Shown in pieces: positions 33,942 to 46,429 of a stretch of DNA of 64,000 nt. How positions within the stretch are numbered: position 1 is the first letter of the stretch; each line of letters opens with the position of its first letter. The notes under the pieces are model-generated. The model had not been told where the DNA came from and did not search any database. It was given only the letters and a program-made list of their open reading frames with translations. The position numbers and the translations under genes are program-made. Source of the stretch: Methylosarcina fibrata AML-C10 (GTDB taxonomy: Bacteria > Pseudomonadota > Gammaproteobacteria > Methylococcales > Methylomonadaceae); contig NZ_KB889965.1 in NCBI RefSeq assembly GCF_000372865.1, positions 207,902 through 271,901 of the forward strand, read 5' to 3'.

Positions 33942-34589
33942 ATGAATACACAATATGCAATCGATTTGACTCTAAGGCCCACGACCTTTGATTTGTGGCA
34001 TGTCAGTCTGGCCGGAGCCGTTCTGCTGCTGGCGCTGATGCTGATCATCGTGCTGCTGGCAATGGTGATCGGGTTGTCGCGCAGTAGGAAAAAAGCCGCG
34101 GCAATGCCGGTTCCTGCGCCCGAACCTGTCGTCAAGGTGGTCGAAAAAATCGTCGAGGTGGAAAAACTCGTTCCGGCTCCCGCGCCGGAACCGGTGATAT
34201 TGAAGGAGGCGACGCCCGATGCCGCGCTGCAGCTCCTGGGCCTTCTGCAAAGCCAGGCGCGCTTCATCGATTTCATCAAGGAAGACCTCGCCGGTTTCAG
34301 CGATGCCGATATCGGCATTGCCGCCCGCGTGGTCCATGAGGGTTGCAATAAGACGATCAACGAGCACTTTACCCTGGCTCCGGTAAGAACCGAACAGGAA
34401 GGCGGCAAAATCTCGCTGCCCAAAGGCTTTGATGCCGCTTCGGTGCGCTTGACCGGCAACATCGTCGGCGAACCGCCCTTTACCGGTACCCTGGTCCACA
34501 AAGGCTGGCAGGTGACCAGCGTTCGCCTGCCGAAGCTGACGCAAGGCCATAACGCCAGTATCATCGCCCCGGCGGAGGTCGAGCTATGA
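33942..34589 (+). CDS. DUF2760 domain protein (membrane-anchored)
   Basis: 215 residues from the ATG at 33942. One membrane helix (about 20-45: LLALMLIIVLLAMVIGL), a Pro/Glu/Val linker (about 55-85), then the DUF2760 domain with AALQLLGLLQSQARFIDFIK and AARVVHEGCNKTINEHF. DUF2760 genes routinely precede an Hsp70-type gene, as here with a 4-bp overlap, suggesting a membrane partner of the chaperone. Confidence 0.87.
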   Translation: MNTQYAIDLTLRPTTFDLWHVSLAGAVLLLALMLIIVLLAMVIGLSRSRKKAAAMPVPAPEPVVKVVEKIVEVEKLVPAPAPEPVILKEATPDAALQLLGLLQSQARFIDFIKEDLAGFSDADIGIAARVVHEGCNKTINEHFTLAPVRTEQEGGKISLPKGFDAASVRLTGNIVGEPPFTGTLVHKGWQVTSVRLPKLTQGHNASIIAPAEVEL

Positions 34590-36487
34590 GCGAACATGAC
34601 GAGAAATTGAACGCAGAACGGGACGACTCGGCTCCCTCCGGAGTCGCTGCCGGGCCTCGTTTTTCCGTCGGCATCGATCTGGGCACGACCCATTGCGTGC
34701 TGTCTTACGCCGAGCTGGGCAGTCTGGAAACGGACGAATTTTCCCAGCAGGTCATGGACATTCCGCAATTGACCTCGCCCGGAGCCGTCGAGGAAAGAAG
34801 CCAGTTGCCTTCGTTTTTGTATCAGGCGCACAGTGCCGAACTGGCGGAAGGTTCGACCGCTTTGCCGTGGACGGCCGAGCCGGAGTATCTGGTCGGCGAG
34901 ATTGCCCGTAATCTCGGCAGCAAGACGCCGATCCGGCTGGTGGCCAGCGCCAAGAGCTGGCTGTGCCATGCCGGAGTGGATTGCAAAGCCGCGATTTTGC
35001 CGGCGGAAGCGCCCGAAGAAGTGGACCGGGTATCGCCTTTCGAAGCTACCGTCGCTTATCTGCGGCACATGCACGATGCCTGGCGGACTCTTCATCCCGA
35101 GGCGCCGTTGGCGGAACAGGATCTGGTCATTACCGTGCCGGCCTCGTTCGATCCGGCGGCGCGCGAACTGACGGTCGAAGCGGCCAAAGCGGTCGGACTA
35201 CAGCAGGCCATTCTGCTGGAAGAGCCTCAGGCGGCGTTGTACAGTTGGATCGAACAAAGTCACGGCGACTGGCGCAATCACGTCCAGTGCGGCGACGTCA
35301 TCCTGGTCGTCGATATCGGCGGCGGCACCACCGACCTGTCGCTGATTGCCGTGACCGAACGCGATGGCAACCTGGAGCTGACCCGCGTTGCGGTCGGCGA
35401 TCACATTCTGCTCGGCGGCGACAATATGGACCTGGCCCTGGCTTACACCGTCAAGGCCAAGCTGGAGAAGGACGGCAAACGGCTGGAGCCCTGGCAGCTT
35501 CAAGCGCTGACTCACAGTTGCCGCGACGCCAAGGAAAAGATCTTCACCGACCTGTTGATCGACCAGATTCCTCTGGTCGTCGCCAACCGGGGCTCGTCGT
35601 TGATCGGCGGAGCGCTGCGTACCGAACTGACCCGCGAAGAAGTCAATAAGGTGCTGGTGGAAGGCTTTCTGCCCAGAGTCTCGGTCGCCGACCGGCCTCT
35701 GGTGCGCCCCCGCACCGGCTTGCGCACTACCGGCCTGCCGTATGCCCAGGACGCCGCGATTACCCGTCATCTGGCCGCTTTCCTGGGAAAACAGCAAAGC
35801 GCTACCGACGATCTCAAGGACGTCAATCTGCCCGAACACGCCACCTTTCTGCATCCGACGGCGGTCCTGTTTAACGGCGGCGTGCTGAAAGGAAAGGCTC
35901 TGGCCGACCGCTTGATCGAAGTGCTGAACAGTTGGCTTGTGGCCGAAGGAGCGCCGGAAGCAAGACTTTTGGCCGGCGCCGATCTCGATCTCGCGGTGGC
36001 GCGCGGTGCGGCCTATTACGGCTATGTCCGCAAAGGCAAAGGCGTACGCATCAAGGGCGGCACCGCGGCTTCCTATTATGTCGGCGTCGAAAGCGCGATG
36101 CCGGCGGTGCCGGGCATGGCGCCGGAACTCCAGGCTTTATGCATCGCGCCGTTCGGCATGGAGGAGGGCACCCAGGAAGAATTGCCCGAAGATGAATTCG
36201 GCCTGGTCGTCGGCGAACCGGTGCGTTTCCGTTTCTTTGCCTCGACCGTGCGCCGCGATGACCGGGTTGGCACCCGGCTCGATTACTGGACCGATCAGGA
36301 GCTTCAGGAACTGGACGAAATCGAAATTACCTTGCCGGAAGCAGGGCGCAGGCCGGGCGACATCGTCCCCGTGCATCTGTGCGCTGCCGTCACCGAAGTC
36401 GGAACCCTGGAGCTTCAGGCGATTTCTCAGAAGGACAGCGGCCGCTGGAAGATCGAATTCGACGTCAGGGCTGGAGACGATCAGTAA
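34586..36487 (+). CDS. Hsp70-family (DnaK-like) chaperone
   Basis: 633 residues with the actin-like ATPase domain: phosphate-1 loop VGIDLGTTHCVLSY near residue 30, phosphate-2 loop VVDIGGGTTDLSLI near 240, and the adenosine region FNGGVLKG. The C-terminal substrate part is short and divergent from DnaK. In many gammaproteobacteria a second Hsp70 gene follows; here only one is present, ended by a strong terminator. Probably a specialised chaperone working with the DUF2760 protein. Confidence 0.9.
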   Translation: MSEHDEKLNAERDDSAPSGVAAGPRFSVGIDLGTTHCVLSYAELGSLETDEFSQQVMDIPQLTSPGAVEERSQLPSFLYQAHSAELAEGSTALPWTAEPEYLVGEIARNLGSKTPIRLVASAKSWLCHAGVDCKAAILPAEAPEEVDRVSPFEATVAYLRHMHDAWRTLHPEAPLAEQDLVITVPASFDPAARELTVEAAKAVGLQQAILLEEPQAALYSWIEQSHGDWRNHVQCGDVILVVDIGGGTTDLSLIAVTERDGNLELTRVAVGDHILLGGDNMDLALAYTVKAKLEKDGKRLEPWQLQALTHSCRDAKEKIFTDLLIDQIPLVVANRGSSLIGGALRTELTREEVNKVLVEGFLPRVSVADRPLVRPRTGLRTTGLPYAQDAAITRHLAAFLGKQQSATDDLKDVNLPEHATFLHPTAVLFNGGVLKGKALADRLIEVLNSWLVAEGAPEARLLAGADLDLAVARGAAYYGYVRKGKGVRIKGGTAASYYVGVESAMPAVPGMAPELQALCIAPFGMEEGTQEELPEDEFGLVVGEPVRFRFFASTVRRDDRVGTRLDYWTDQELQELDEIEITLPEAGRRPGDIVPVHLCAAVTEVGTLELQAISQKDSGRWKIEFDVRAGDDQ

Positions 36488-36556
36488 ACAGCGTCCGGCA
36501 GGAATGTCTTTGCGCGCCATTTTTTTGATCGTATAACCAACAAAACTTATGTTGAG

Positions 36557-36594
36557 TAAAAAAACCGCCGGCCGGGATTTGCCGGCGGTTTTTT
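36557..36594. terminator. Bidirectional rho-independent terminator
   Basis: AACCGCCGGC and GCCGGCGGTT form a 10-bp stem with an A run on the left and a T run on the right, so it works for the Hsp70 operon and for the convergent large gene. Confidence 0.92.
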
Positions 36595-36642
36595 ATAACC
36601 GGCTTGAACGAAACGTTTATTTCCTGTCTTCGGCGAGCCTTG

Positions 36643-39567
<2,925 letters not shown>

Positions 39568-39825
39568 ACCCAGTCCTGTGCATTGAGAGAATCGATTGGC
39601 GCCCGATTTTCCTTGATTCGAAAACGGTGGAAGAGCCTAATGCTGCAAAGTCGGACCCGCCCGCCATGGGCTGTCGGCAAACCGACCGCTCGCTTCATGG
39701 TTGAATTGTTATATTCACCTTGCTACTAAACGCGGCATTTGTCAATAAGCCCAAAGGGCAATACGGAGAGTGTCGAAGGCATCTTTCGCCCGTTCGTGAT
39801 CGGAACGAGCGCGGTAGCCCCATGA

Positions 39826-40341
39826 CTATTGGATCCAGCCTTGGAGGACGAATAGCCAAAGTAAAGCGCCGGCAAACACCGCGGCCAGTACGTCATCGAG
39901 CATGATGCCCAGCCCGCCGCCGATTTGCCGGTCGATCCAGCGAATCGGCCAGGGTTTGAGGATATCGAAGATTCGGAACAGAATGAAGCCCGCAATGATC
40001 GTCTGCCAGGTGGCGGGCACCAGCCACATCGTGATCAGATAGCCGGCCACCTCGTCCCAGACGATGCCGTTATAATCGTGTTCGCCCAGTTTTTCGGCCG
40101 CTCTGCCGCAGATGGGAATGCCGAACAAAATCGCCGCCACCGTCAATACGCTGTAGAGCGTCAGACCGGCTTGGACAAACGCCAGATAAAGCGGAATGGC
40201 CGCCGCGGTGCCTAGGGTGCCGGGGGCTTTTTTGGCGAGTCCCGAGCCGAAGCCGAAGGCCAGAAACAGGACCGGGTCGGCCAGGATCTGTCCGGGCGTC
40301 AATTGATTGCTACCGTGAGATGACTTATGAAAAATGCTCAT
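39826..40341 (-). CDS. pgpA: Phosphatidylglycerophosphatase A
   Basis: 171 residues from the ATG at 40341. Features of PgpA: FGSGLAKKAPGTLGT and DEVAGYLI with the metal-binding acidic residues, several membrane helices and LDDVLAAVFAG. It dephosphorylates phosphatidylglycerophosphate to phosphatidylglycerol in the inner membrane. The start lies 17 bp inside the end of thiL, the order thiL-pgpA being conserved in gammaproteobacteria. Confidence 0.92.
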   Translation of the reverse strand: MSIFHKSSHGSNQLTPGQILADPVLFLAFGFGSGLAKKAPGTLGTAAAIPLYLAFVQAGLTLYSVLTVAAILFGIPICGRAAEKLGEHDYNGIVWDEVAGYLITMWLVPATWQTIIAGFILFRIFDILKPWPIRWIDRQIGGGLGIMLDDVLAAVFAGALLWLFVLQGWIQ

Positions 40342-41260
40342 ACGCTTTCGCTTTGAAGGGTTTGATAGTTCCGTCTTTGTTGAGGCGCAAACCGGGTTCC
40401 GGCTCGATGATGCCGATCTTGCGGCAGGGCAGGGCCAACAGGGGCGCTTTTTCGGGACTGACGGTAAAGCACAGTTCGTAGTCGTCGCCGGCCACCAGCG
40501 GCATGGACCAGTCTCCGGTGTCCTGAAGGTATTCCCGTACCGCATCGGACAAAGGCAGCGAGTCCCATTCAAGGCAGGCGCCGACCCCGCTTTGCTCGAG
40601 AATGTGGCTCAGATCGCCGGCCAGCCCGTCCGAAACGTCGATGCAGGAGGTGGCCAGGCCTCTTAAGGCAAGGCCTGCGGCACAAGCCGGATCGGGCCGG
40701 TTGAAACGGCGGAGAGCTTCATCGGGCCGGCTGGAGGCATAGCCTTGCTTGATTCTCAAGCCGAGTCCGGCATCGCCGATGGGGCCGGTGACAAAGATGA
40801 AATCGCCGGCGCGGGCGGTAGAGCGCTTCAATGCCTGGCCCTTGGGCACCAGTCCCATCGCCTGCACCGTTAACGTGAGCGGACCCGACGTGGTATCGCC
40901 ACCGATCAAATCGACTTGATGGCGTTCGGCCAGCGTCAGAAAACCCCGGGTGAAGGCGGTCAGCCAGGTTTCATCGACTGCGGGCAGAGTCAGGGCCAGG
41001 GTAACGGAGAGCGGCTTCGCGCCCATGCCGGCCAGATCGCTCAAATTGACGGCCAGGATTTTATGGCCCAATTGTTCGGGATCGGCGCCGGCGAAAAAAT
41101 GAACGTTTTCCACCATCGTGTCCATCGTCACCGCCAGCTCGCAATCCTCCGGGACGGCCAGCAACGCGCAGTCGTCGCCGATGCCGAGACGAGTCGTCGG
41201 GTTGTTGACCCGTTGCCGGGTAAAAAACCGGTCGATAAGGGAAAATTCGCTAAGAGCCAT
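40325..41260 (-). CDS. thiL: Thiamine-monophosphate kinase
   Basis: 311 residues. N-terminal GIGDDCALL, MVENVHFF and LSDLAGMGAKP, and the later IGGDTTSGPL and CIDVSDGLAGDL blocks, are diagnostic of ThiL/PurM-like kinases. It converts thiamine monophosphate to the diphosphate cofactor. Follows nusB by 45 bp in the rib-nusB-thiL-pgpA cluster. Confidence 0.95.
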   Translation of the reverse strand: MALSEFSLIDRFFTRQRVNNPTTRLGIGDDCALLAVPEDCELAVTMDTMVENVHFFAGADPEQLGHKILAVNLSDLAGMGAKPLSVTLALTLPAVDETWLTAFTRGFLTLAERHQVDLIGGDTTSGPLTLTVQAMGLVPKGQALKRSTARAGDFIFVTGPIGDAGLGLRIKQGYASSRPDEALRRFNRPDPACAAGLALRGLATSCIDVSDGLAGDLSHILEQSGVGACLEWDSLPLSDAVREYLQDTGDWSMPLVAGDDYELCFTVSPEKAPLLALPCRKIGIIEPEPGLRLNKDGTIKPFKAKAYEHFS

Positions 41261-41305
41261 GCGCGTACGTTACGATAACGGGATCAGGCGGAATAGTCCG
41301 TTCGC

Positions 41306-41728
41306 TCATTTCCTGATTTCTACGGGCCGAGTCTTCTGGGCTATCTTGTCCAGAATGCCGTTGACGTATTTATGACTGCCGTCGGCGCCGAAACACTTCG
41401 CCAGATTGATGCTTTCGTTCAGAATGACCCGATAGGGCATGTCCAGACGGCGCAGCAGTTCGTAAACGCCTATTCTCAAAATGGCCCGTTCGACGGGATC
41501 GATCTTGTCGACCGGCCGATCGATGAATTCCGACAAAGCCCGGTCGATGGTGTCGAGGTTTTCCGGAACGCCGTAAAAAAGTTCGGCAAAATAACTTTTC
41601 TGCGCGTCTTTCAAGCGGTTTTCTTCGTGAAACTGGCGTTCGATTTCGCTCAAATTGTGGCCGGTCATCTGCCATTGGTACAAAGCCTGTACGGCCGCTT
41701 TGCGGGCATTGGTTCGGGCCTGGCTCAT
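41306..41728 (-). CDS. nusB: Transcription antitermination factor NusB
   Basis: 140 residues, ARTNARKAAVQALYQWQMTG at the start and DPVERAILRIGVYELL plus ILNESINLAKCFGADGSHKY in the second half, all NusB hallmarks. It binds boxA RNA with NusE in rRNA antitermination. One-base overlap with ribH (TGATG), so translation is coupled. Confidence 0.96.
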   Translation of the reverse strand: MSQARTNARKAAVQALYQWQMTGHNLSEIERQFHEENRLKDAQKSYFAELFYGVPENLDTIDRALSEFIDRPVDKIDPVERAILRIGVYELLRRLDMPYRVILNESINLAKCFGADGSHKYVNGILDKIAQKTRPVEIRK

Positions 41729-42204
41729 CAGAGATCCAGGTTGTTGAACAGGCTGACCATTTCAATGGCCGACAGGGCTGCTTCGGCGCCTTTGTTGCCG
41801 GCTTTGGTGCCGGCACGTTCGATGGCTTGCTCGATCGTGTCGACGGTCAGGACGCCGAAACTGACCGGTACCTCGTATTGCAGAGATACGCTGGCCAGAC
41901 CTTTCACGCATTCTCCGGCGACGTATTCGAAATGCGGGGTGCCGCCCCGAATTACCGCGCCGATGGCGATGATGGCATGATATTTTTTGGCGGCGGCGAT
42001 GCGCTGCACCACCATCGGCAATTCGAAGGCGCCGGGCGCTTTGACCAGATGAATGTCCGCCGGATGGGCGCCGTGGCGGATCAGCGTGTCGACGGCGCCG
42101 GCCTGCAACTGATCGACGATAAAACTGTTGAAACGCGAGGCTACAATACAGAATTTGCCTCCCTGGGCCGATAAATTTCCTTCGAATGTTTTTACTGTCG
42201 ACAT
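41728..42204 (-). CDS. ribH: 6,7-dimethyl-8-ribityllumazine synthase
   Basis: 158 residues with [37 protein letters not shown] and PVSFGVLT, the substrate and phosphate sites of lumazine synthase. It condenses the pyrimidine and the butanone phosphate made by RibB into lumazine. Sits between ribBA and nusB. Confidence 0.96.
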   Translation of the reverse strand: MSTVKTFEGNLSAQGGKFCIVASRFNSFIVDQLQAGAVDTLIRHGAHPADIHLVKAPGAFELPMVVQRIAAAKKYHAIIAIGAVIRGGTPHFEYVAGECVKGLASVSLQYEVPVSFGVLTVDTIEQAIERAGTKAGNKGAEAALSAIEMVSLFNNLDL

Positions 42205-42276
42205 GATGCTTCTCTTGTTAAAAATGACTTGTCAGATGATATATAAACGGGCCTGGCGGACGTCGTTAACATCCGT

Positions 42277-43383
42277 TCAGGAACCGACGTGTTCGGACAC
42301 TTCCAGGTCGAAGCCCGAAAGCCCCACGTATTTTTTCTGGGTGCCCAGGACCTTGAGTTTATGCACGCCCAGATCCGCCAGGATTCGGGCTCCGGTTCCG
42401 GTCATGCGCCAATCGGTCGTTTCCAGGTCTTCATCGCTCGGAGCGATGCCGTGGTCCTCCAGTTGATAGCGATGAATCAGTTCCACCAACGCCTTGTTGT
42501 CCTCATTGCGCCGGATGACCACCAAAACGCCCCGGCCGGCTTCGGCGATCTTCTGCAGGGCGGTGCGTATGGAAATGCTGCTGCCGCTGCGTTTCGAGGC
42601 AAACAGGTCGTCCAGCAAGTTGCGCGCATGGACCCGGACCAGCACCGGTTCGTCGCCCGAAACCTGTCCCATGACCAGCGCCAGATGCAGGTTGTTGTCG
42701 TTCCGGTCCTGGTAGGCATAGAGGCGAAAGTCGCCGAATTCAGTAGGAAAGGTGCATTCGCTGATGCGTTCCAGGGTATTCTCGTGGCGGATGCGGTATT
42801 GGATGAGATCGGCGATGGTGCCGATTTTCAGATTGTGCTGCCTGGCGAATAGTTCGAGGTCGGGCCGCCTTGCCATCGAGCCGTCCTCGTTGAGAATTTC
42901 GACGATCACCGCAGCCGGTTCGACTCCGGCCAGGCGGGCCAGGTCGCAGCCCGCCTCGGTATGTCCCGCGCGATTCAAAACGCCGCCGGATTTGGCCATC
43001 AAAGGAAAAATATGGCCGGGTTGAACCAGATCGTCGGCTTTGGCGTCCGGAGCGACCGCGCACTGGATCGTTCGGGCGCGGTCCGCCGCCGAAATACCGG
43101 TGGTGACGCCGGTCGCCGCCTCGATGGAAACGGTAAAATTGGTCGAATGGGCCGTTTTGTTTTCGTTGATCATCAACGGCAGGCGCAATTGGTGGCAGCG
43201 TTCGCTGGTCAGGGTCAGGCAGATCAGCCCCCGGCCGTAGCGCGCCATGAAGTTGACGTCCTCGGGGCGGGTGAACGCGGCCGCCATGACCAGATCGCCC
43301 TCGTTTTCCCGGTCTTCGTCGTCCATGATGATGACCATTTTACCCTGGCGCAAATCTTCTATGATTTCTTCGATGGTATTCAT
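42277..43383 (-). CDS. ribBA: 3,4-dihydroxy-2-butanone-4-phosphate synthase with a degenerate GTP cyclohydrolase II domain
   Basis: 368 residues. RibB part (1-205) is intact: [28 protein letters not shown], and [14 protein letters not shown] hold the metal and substrate residues. The RibA part (210-368) lacks the zinc-binding cysteines: the family's CLTGD...RCDCG region reads [17 protein letters not shown]. So it should be RibB-active only (RibBX type), and GTP cyclohydrolase II must be supplied elsewhere in the genome. Confidence 0.93.
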   Translation of the reverse strand: MNTIEEIIEDLRQGKMVIIMDDEDRENEGDLVMAAAFTRPEDVNFMARYGRGLICLTLTSERCHQLRLPLMINENKTAHSTNFTVSIEAATGVTTGISAADRARTIQCAVAPDAKADDLVQPGHIFPLMAKSGGVLNRAGHTEAGCDLARLAGVEPAAVIVEILNEDGSMARRPDLELFARQHNLKIGTIADLIQYRIRHENTLERISECTFPTEFGDFRLYAYQDRNDNNLHLALVMGQVSGDEPVLVRVHARNLLDDLFASKRSGSSISIRTALQKIAEAGRGVLVVIRRNEDNKALVELIHRYQLEDHGIAPSDEDLETTDWRMTGTGARILADLGVHKLKVLGTQKKYVGLSGFDLEVSEHVGS

Positions 43384-43404
43384 TGCTGTCTCCAGGCCTT
43401 GTGC

Positions 43405-44061
43405 TTAATCCAGAAAACCGCTTTTTTGCAACAAGGCTTCGGTGATGCCTTGCGGCTCCCGCGCAGCGTTGTTGCCCTGCATTAAACGCTCCAGGTAGCG
43501 GGCCAGAAGATCCACTTCGAGATTGACTTTCATGCCGGGCGCGGTACGGCCCAGCGTGGTTTCCTGCAGCGTGTGCGGAACGACGTTGACGCCGAAAACG
43601 GAACCTGTGACTTCGTTGACGGTCAGGCTGATGCCGTCAATGCAGATGGAGCCTTTTTCGGCGATGTATCTGGCCAGGGGGTCGGGCGCTTTGAACTTGA
43701 ACCGAAAGGAGCGTCCGTCCGGCTTTTTTTCGATAACGGCGCCGATGCCGTCGACATGGCCGCTGACGATATGGCCCCCCAGCCGGCTCGAAGGCGTCAA
43801 GGCCAGCTCCAGATTGACCGGCGTCCCTACGGTGGCGGCGTGCAGCGTCGTTCGCGACAGGGTTTCATTGGAAACGTCGGAGCTAAAAAAACGGGGTCCC
43901 AGTTCCACCGCGGTCAGGCAGACGCCGTTGACGGCAATGCTGTCGCCCAACTGGACGTCGGCCATCGGTAATTTGCCGGTATCGACAGTGAAGCGGTAAT
44001 CGCCCGCCTTGCGCTCGATTGCCGTGATTTTTCCTATTGCCAGTATGATGCCTGTGAACAT
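43405..44061 (-). CDS. ribE: Riboflavin synthase, alpha subunit
   Basis: 218 residues, starting MFTGIILAIGKI. Two homologous halves each have a lumazine-binding barrel: SIAVNGVCLTAVEL with GGHIVSGHVDGIG, and SICIDGISLTVNEV near residue 140. It dismutates lumazine to riboflavin. 21 bp upstream of ribBA; 206 bp of AT-rich DNA with no visible FMN riboswitch separate it from ribD. Confidence 0.95.
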   Translation of the reverse strand: MFTGIILAIGKITAIERKAGDYRFTVDTGKLPMADVQLGDSIAVNGVCLTAVELGPRFFSSDVSNETLSRTTLHAATVGTPVNLELALTPSSRLGGHIVSGHVDGIGAVIEKKPDGRSFRFKFKAPDPLARYIAEKGSICIDGISLTVNEVTGSVFGVNVVPHTLQETTLGRTAPGMKVNLEVDLLARYLERLMQGNNAAREPQGITEALLQKSGFLD

Positions 44062-44267
44062 GGTCGGTCTTGGATAAATTTGGGTAATTATTTTAAATCG
44101 ATTGTCAATGATTGAATAAGTTCTTCCGGATCTTATGTTTCAAAATAGTGATTGTACGTTTCCTTGACGGAAATGCGGTATCGCCTGAAATGTAATTCGA
44201 AAATGCTTGAATCTGTAGAGGACTTGCTCCCGATTAATAACATTCTTTTGAAGTAGGGAGTTACCCT

Positions 44268-45362
44268 TTATTGGCGCGGCTTCAGGGTGAATTTGATATC
44301 TTTGCCGACGCGTCTGACATCCGTTAATTTCAGGGTCTTTTTATCCGCCATCGCAGTGATTCCCGGCAGGTGAAACAATCCTCGTCCCCGGTCGCCCAGA
44401 ACGCAAGGCGCCATATAGACGATCCATTCATCGACCAGGCCTTCGGCCAGCAGGGTTCCGTTCAACGTAGGGCCGGCTTCGACCAGCAGTTCGTTCACCT
44501 GCTGCTTTGCCAGAAAGCTTAATACTTCGTGGAGATCCATCCGGCCGTTTTTTTTCGGCAGGCGGTGGATTTCAAATCCGTTTTGCTGCAAACGCTCCGT
44601 TTTTTCCGGATCGTCCGATCCGGTCAGAATCAGACTGCGGCCCGGCAGCCCAGCCATTTGCGCATGCGCCGGCGTTTTCAAATGCGTATCCAGGACGATT
44701 CTCAACGGTTGCAGCACGTCCTCCTGAATGCGCGCGGTCAGCGAAGGATCGTCGGCCAGAACGGTATCGATACCGGTCAGAATGGCCGAACTTTTAGCTC
44801 GCAGCCGATGCACGTCGTTTCTGGCGGCAGTCGAAGTAATCCATTTGCTTTCGCCCGAGGCTACGGCGGTGCGCCCGTCCAGGCTCATGGCCAGCTTGCT
44901 TCTGACCAGGGGCCGCTTTTCCTTCATCCGTTTGATGAACCCCGGATTCAACGCTTCCGCTTCGGATTGCAGGATGCCGCAGACGACCTCGACGCCGGCT
45001 TCTCTCAATTGCCTGAGACCGCTGCCTGCGACCAAAGGATTCGGATCTTCCATCGCTGCGACGACTCGGTTCACGCCGGCTTTGATCAGGGCCAGAGAGC
45101 AGGGCGGCGTTTTGCCGTGATGGCTGCAGGGCTCGAGCGTGACGTAGGCGGTGGCGCCGCGGGCGTCCTGCGCATTGTTCAAGGCATCGATCTCGGCATG
45201 ATCCCCGCCTGCTTTTTGATGCCAGCCTTCGCCGATGACGGTGCCGTTCCTGACCAGGACGCAGCCGACTCGAGGATTCGGATCGGTCGTATAGAGGCCT
45301 TTTTTCGCCAGACGGACGGCTCTGGCCATGTAGAAAGCATCCCGTTCGGTAACCGGCTGCAT
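44268..45362 (-). CDS. ribD: Bifunctional riboflavin deaminase/reductase
   Basis: 364 residues. Deaminase domain (1-145) with zinc site GGDHAEIDAL and PCSHHGKTPPC; reductase domain (145-364) with KLAMSLDGRTA, KWITSTAARNDVHRLRA and LLVEAGPTLNGTLL. It carries out the second and third steps of riboflavin synthesis. One base separates it from the nrdR stop, so both are probably cotranscribed. Confidence 0.96.
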   Translation of the reverse strand: MQPVTERDAFYMARAVRLAKKGLYTTDPNPRVGCVLVRNGTVIGEGWHQKAGGDHAEIDALNNAQDARGATAYVTLEPCSHHGKTPPCSLALIKAGVNRVVAAMEDPNPLVAGSGLRQLREAGVEVVCGILQSEAEALNPGFIKRMKEKRPLVRSKLAMSLDGRTAVASGESKWITSTAARNDVHRLRAKSSAILTGIDTVLADDPSLTARIQEDVLQPLRIVLDTHLKTPAHAQMAGLPGRSLILTGSDDPEKTERLQQNGFEIHRLPKKNGRMDLHEVLSFLAKQQVNELLVEAGPTLNGTLLAEGLVDEWIVYMAPCVLGDRGRGLFHLPGITAMADKKTLKLTDVRRVGKDIKFTLKPRQ

Positions 45363-45363
45363 C

Positions 45364-45816
45364 TTATTTTTTCTGCAAGTGTTTGATCATGTCGGTGAAT
45401 TCGCTGACGTCCTGAAAGCTTCGATAAACCGAGGCGAAGCGGACGTAAGCCACATGGTCGAGCACGCTGAGCTCCTTCATGACTTTTTCGCCCAGTTCGT
45501 GCGTCGTGACTTCCCGATCTCCCCGGCTCATCAGTTCCTTTTTGATGCGGTGGATGGCCGCTTCGATTTCATCGCCGCTGACCGGGCGTTTCTCCAGGGC
45601 CCGGAGCATGCCCGAGCGCAATTTTTTCTCTTCGAAAGGTTCGCGGGTGCCGTCCCGTTTGACGACCCGAGGCAAGGTCAGTTCCGCCGCTTCGAAAGTA
45701 GTAAATCGTTCCTTGCAGACAATGCATTCCCGGCGGCGGCGCACCTGATCTCCTTCGTTGGTCAGCCTGGAATCAAGAACTCTGGTGTCTTGTGCCGTAC
45801 AAAACGGACATCGCAT
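45364..45816 (-). CDS. nrdR: Ribonucleotide reductase regulator NrdR
   Basis: 150 residues. Zinc ribbon [17 protein letters not shown] with CIVC, then the ATP-cone domain ([33 protein letters not shown]). It represses ribonucleotide reductase genes in response to ATP/dATP. Common upstream neighbour of ribD. Confidence 0.96.
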   Translation of the reverse strand: MRCPFCTAQDTRVLDSRLTNEGDQVRRRRECIVCKERFTTFEAAELTLPRVVKRDGTREPFEEKKLRSGMLRALEKRPVSGDEIEAAIHRIKKELMSRGDREVTTHELGEKVMKELSVLDHVAYVRFASVYRSFQDVSEFTDMIKHLQKK

Positions 45817-46134
45817 AACTCAATCGCTTTTAGTGAACCGATCAATCGGCTATTGGATTCAAAAACCTGTTATTTTATAACATAATCCTGATTCACCGTA
45901 GTTTATTTTCAAACAGCGACAAGGAACGCTCTCCGGCTAAAACTCGCCAAAAAGAGAAAGCCGGCTTTCGGACATCTTTTGCCGCAGCCTTCCCGACATC
46001 CGGAGAAAATAACAATGATGCGGGAAAAACAGGCTTTGGATAAATTTTCTCTAACCCAAAGATGTGACAGGGTGATGACGATGAACTCAAATACTGTTTC
46101 TAAATAAGAAACTATTTATTGTAAAAATTCACCA

Positions 46135-46163
46135 TTGTAAACAAATAAAAGCGACTCTATAGT
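46135..46163 (+). promoter_or_regulatory. Sigma-70-type promoter of the small membrane protein gene
   Basis: TTGTAA at 46135-46140 and TATAGT at 46158-46163 with 17 bp between, 38 bp before the ATG of the small gene. The region 45817-46201 contains no other gene; an AT-rich stretch here also serves the divergent nrdR start. Confidence 0.6.
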
Positions 46164-46201
46164 GTAATCGTAAATTCTTAATAACTCATAGGATCACTTA
46201 T

Positions 46202-46354
46202 ATGACTCATTTAAAAAGAGATTTGCTCATAGGCATTTTGCTTCTCGTCGGTATTACCGGTTTTATTTCTGGCGAGTTTGTCGTGTCGACCGTATTGTTC
46301 GCCTCGGCAGCGATCTTCAGCAATATGTTCTTGAGCCGCAAGCTGCACGGTTAA
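46202..46354 (+). CDS. Small membrane protein (50 residues)
   Basis: ATG 46202 with AGGATCAC upstream and a good promoter 38 bp before it. The chain has one long hydrophobic stretch (LLIGILLLVGITGFI) and a second one (VVSTVLFASAAIFSNMFL), so it should cross the membrane twice. Sequence MTHLKRDLLI at the start and SRKLHG at the end. No homology is recognised; codon use and context support a real gene. Confidence 0.65.
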   Translation: MTHLKRDLLIGILLLVGITGFISGEFVVSTVLFASAAIFSNMFLSRKLHG

Positions 46355-46374
46355 TTTTTCTTCTTTCTTTCATT

Positions 46375-46417
46375 GCGACTCAAACAGCGGCTTTATGCCT
46401 CTGTTTGATTTTGTCGC
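46375..46417. terminator. Convergent terminator hairpin
   Basis: TCAAACAG at 46380-46387 and CTGTTTGA at 46401-46408 with further GCGAC/GTCGC outer pairing and nearby T runs. It separates the small membrane gene from rlmG. Confidence 0.55.
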
Positions 46418-46429
46418 ATCTGAAGGAGG

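Noticed and set aside
33917-35095. 392-codon frame antisense to DUF2760/Hsp70
   Set aside because: Both sense genes are recognised families with coupled starts; the antisense frame is a high-GC shadow.
44062-44267. FMN riboswitch between ribD and ribE
   Set aside because: The gap was read for the conserved FMN-aptamer words and stem arrangement; none was seen, and the stretch is AT-rich without a strong hairpin next to ribE.
45893-46090. 65-codon minus frame upstream of nrdR
   Set aside because: No ribosome site or motif; lies over promoter DNA of two flanking genes.
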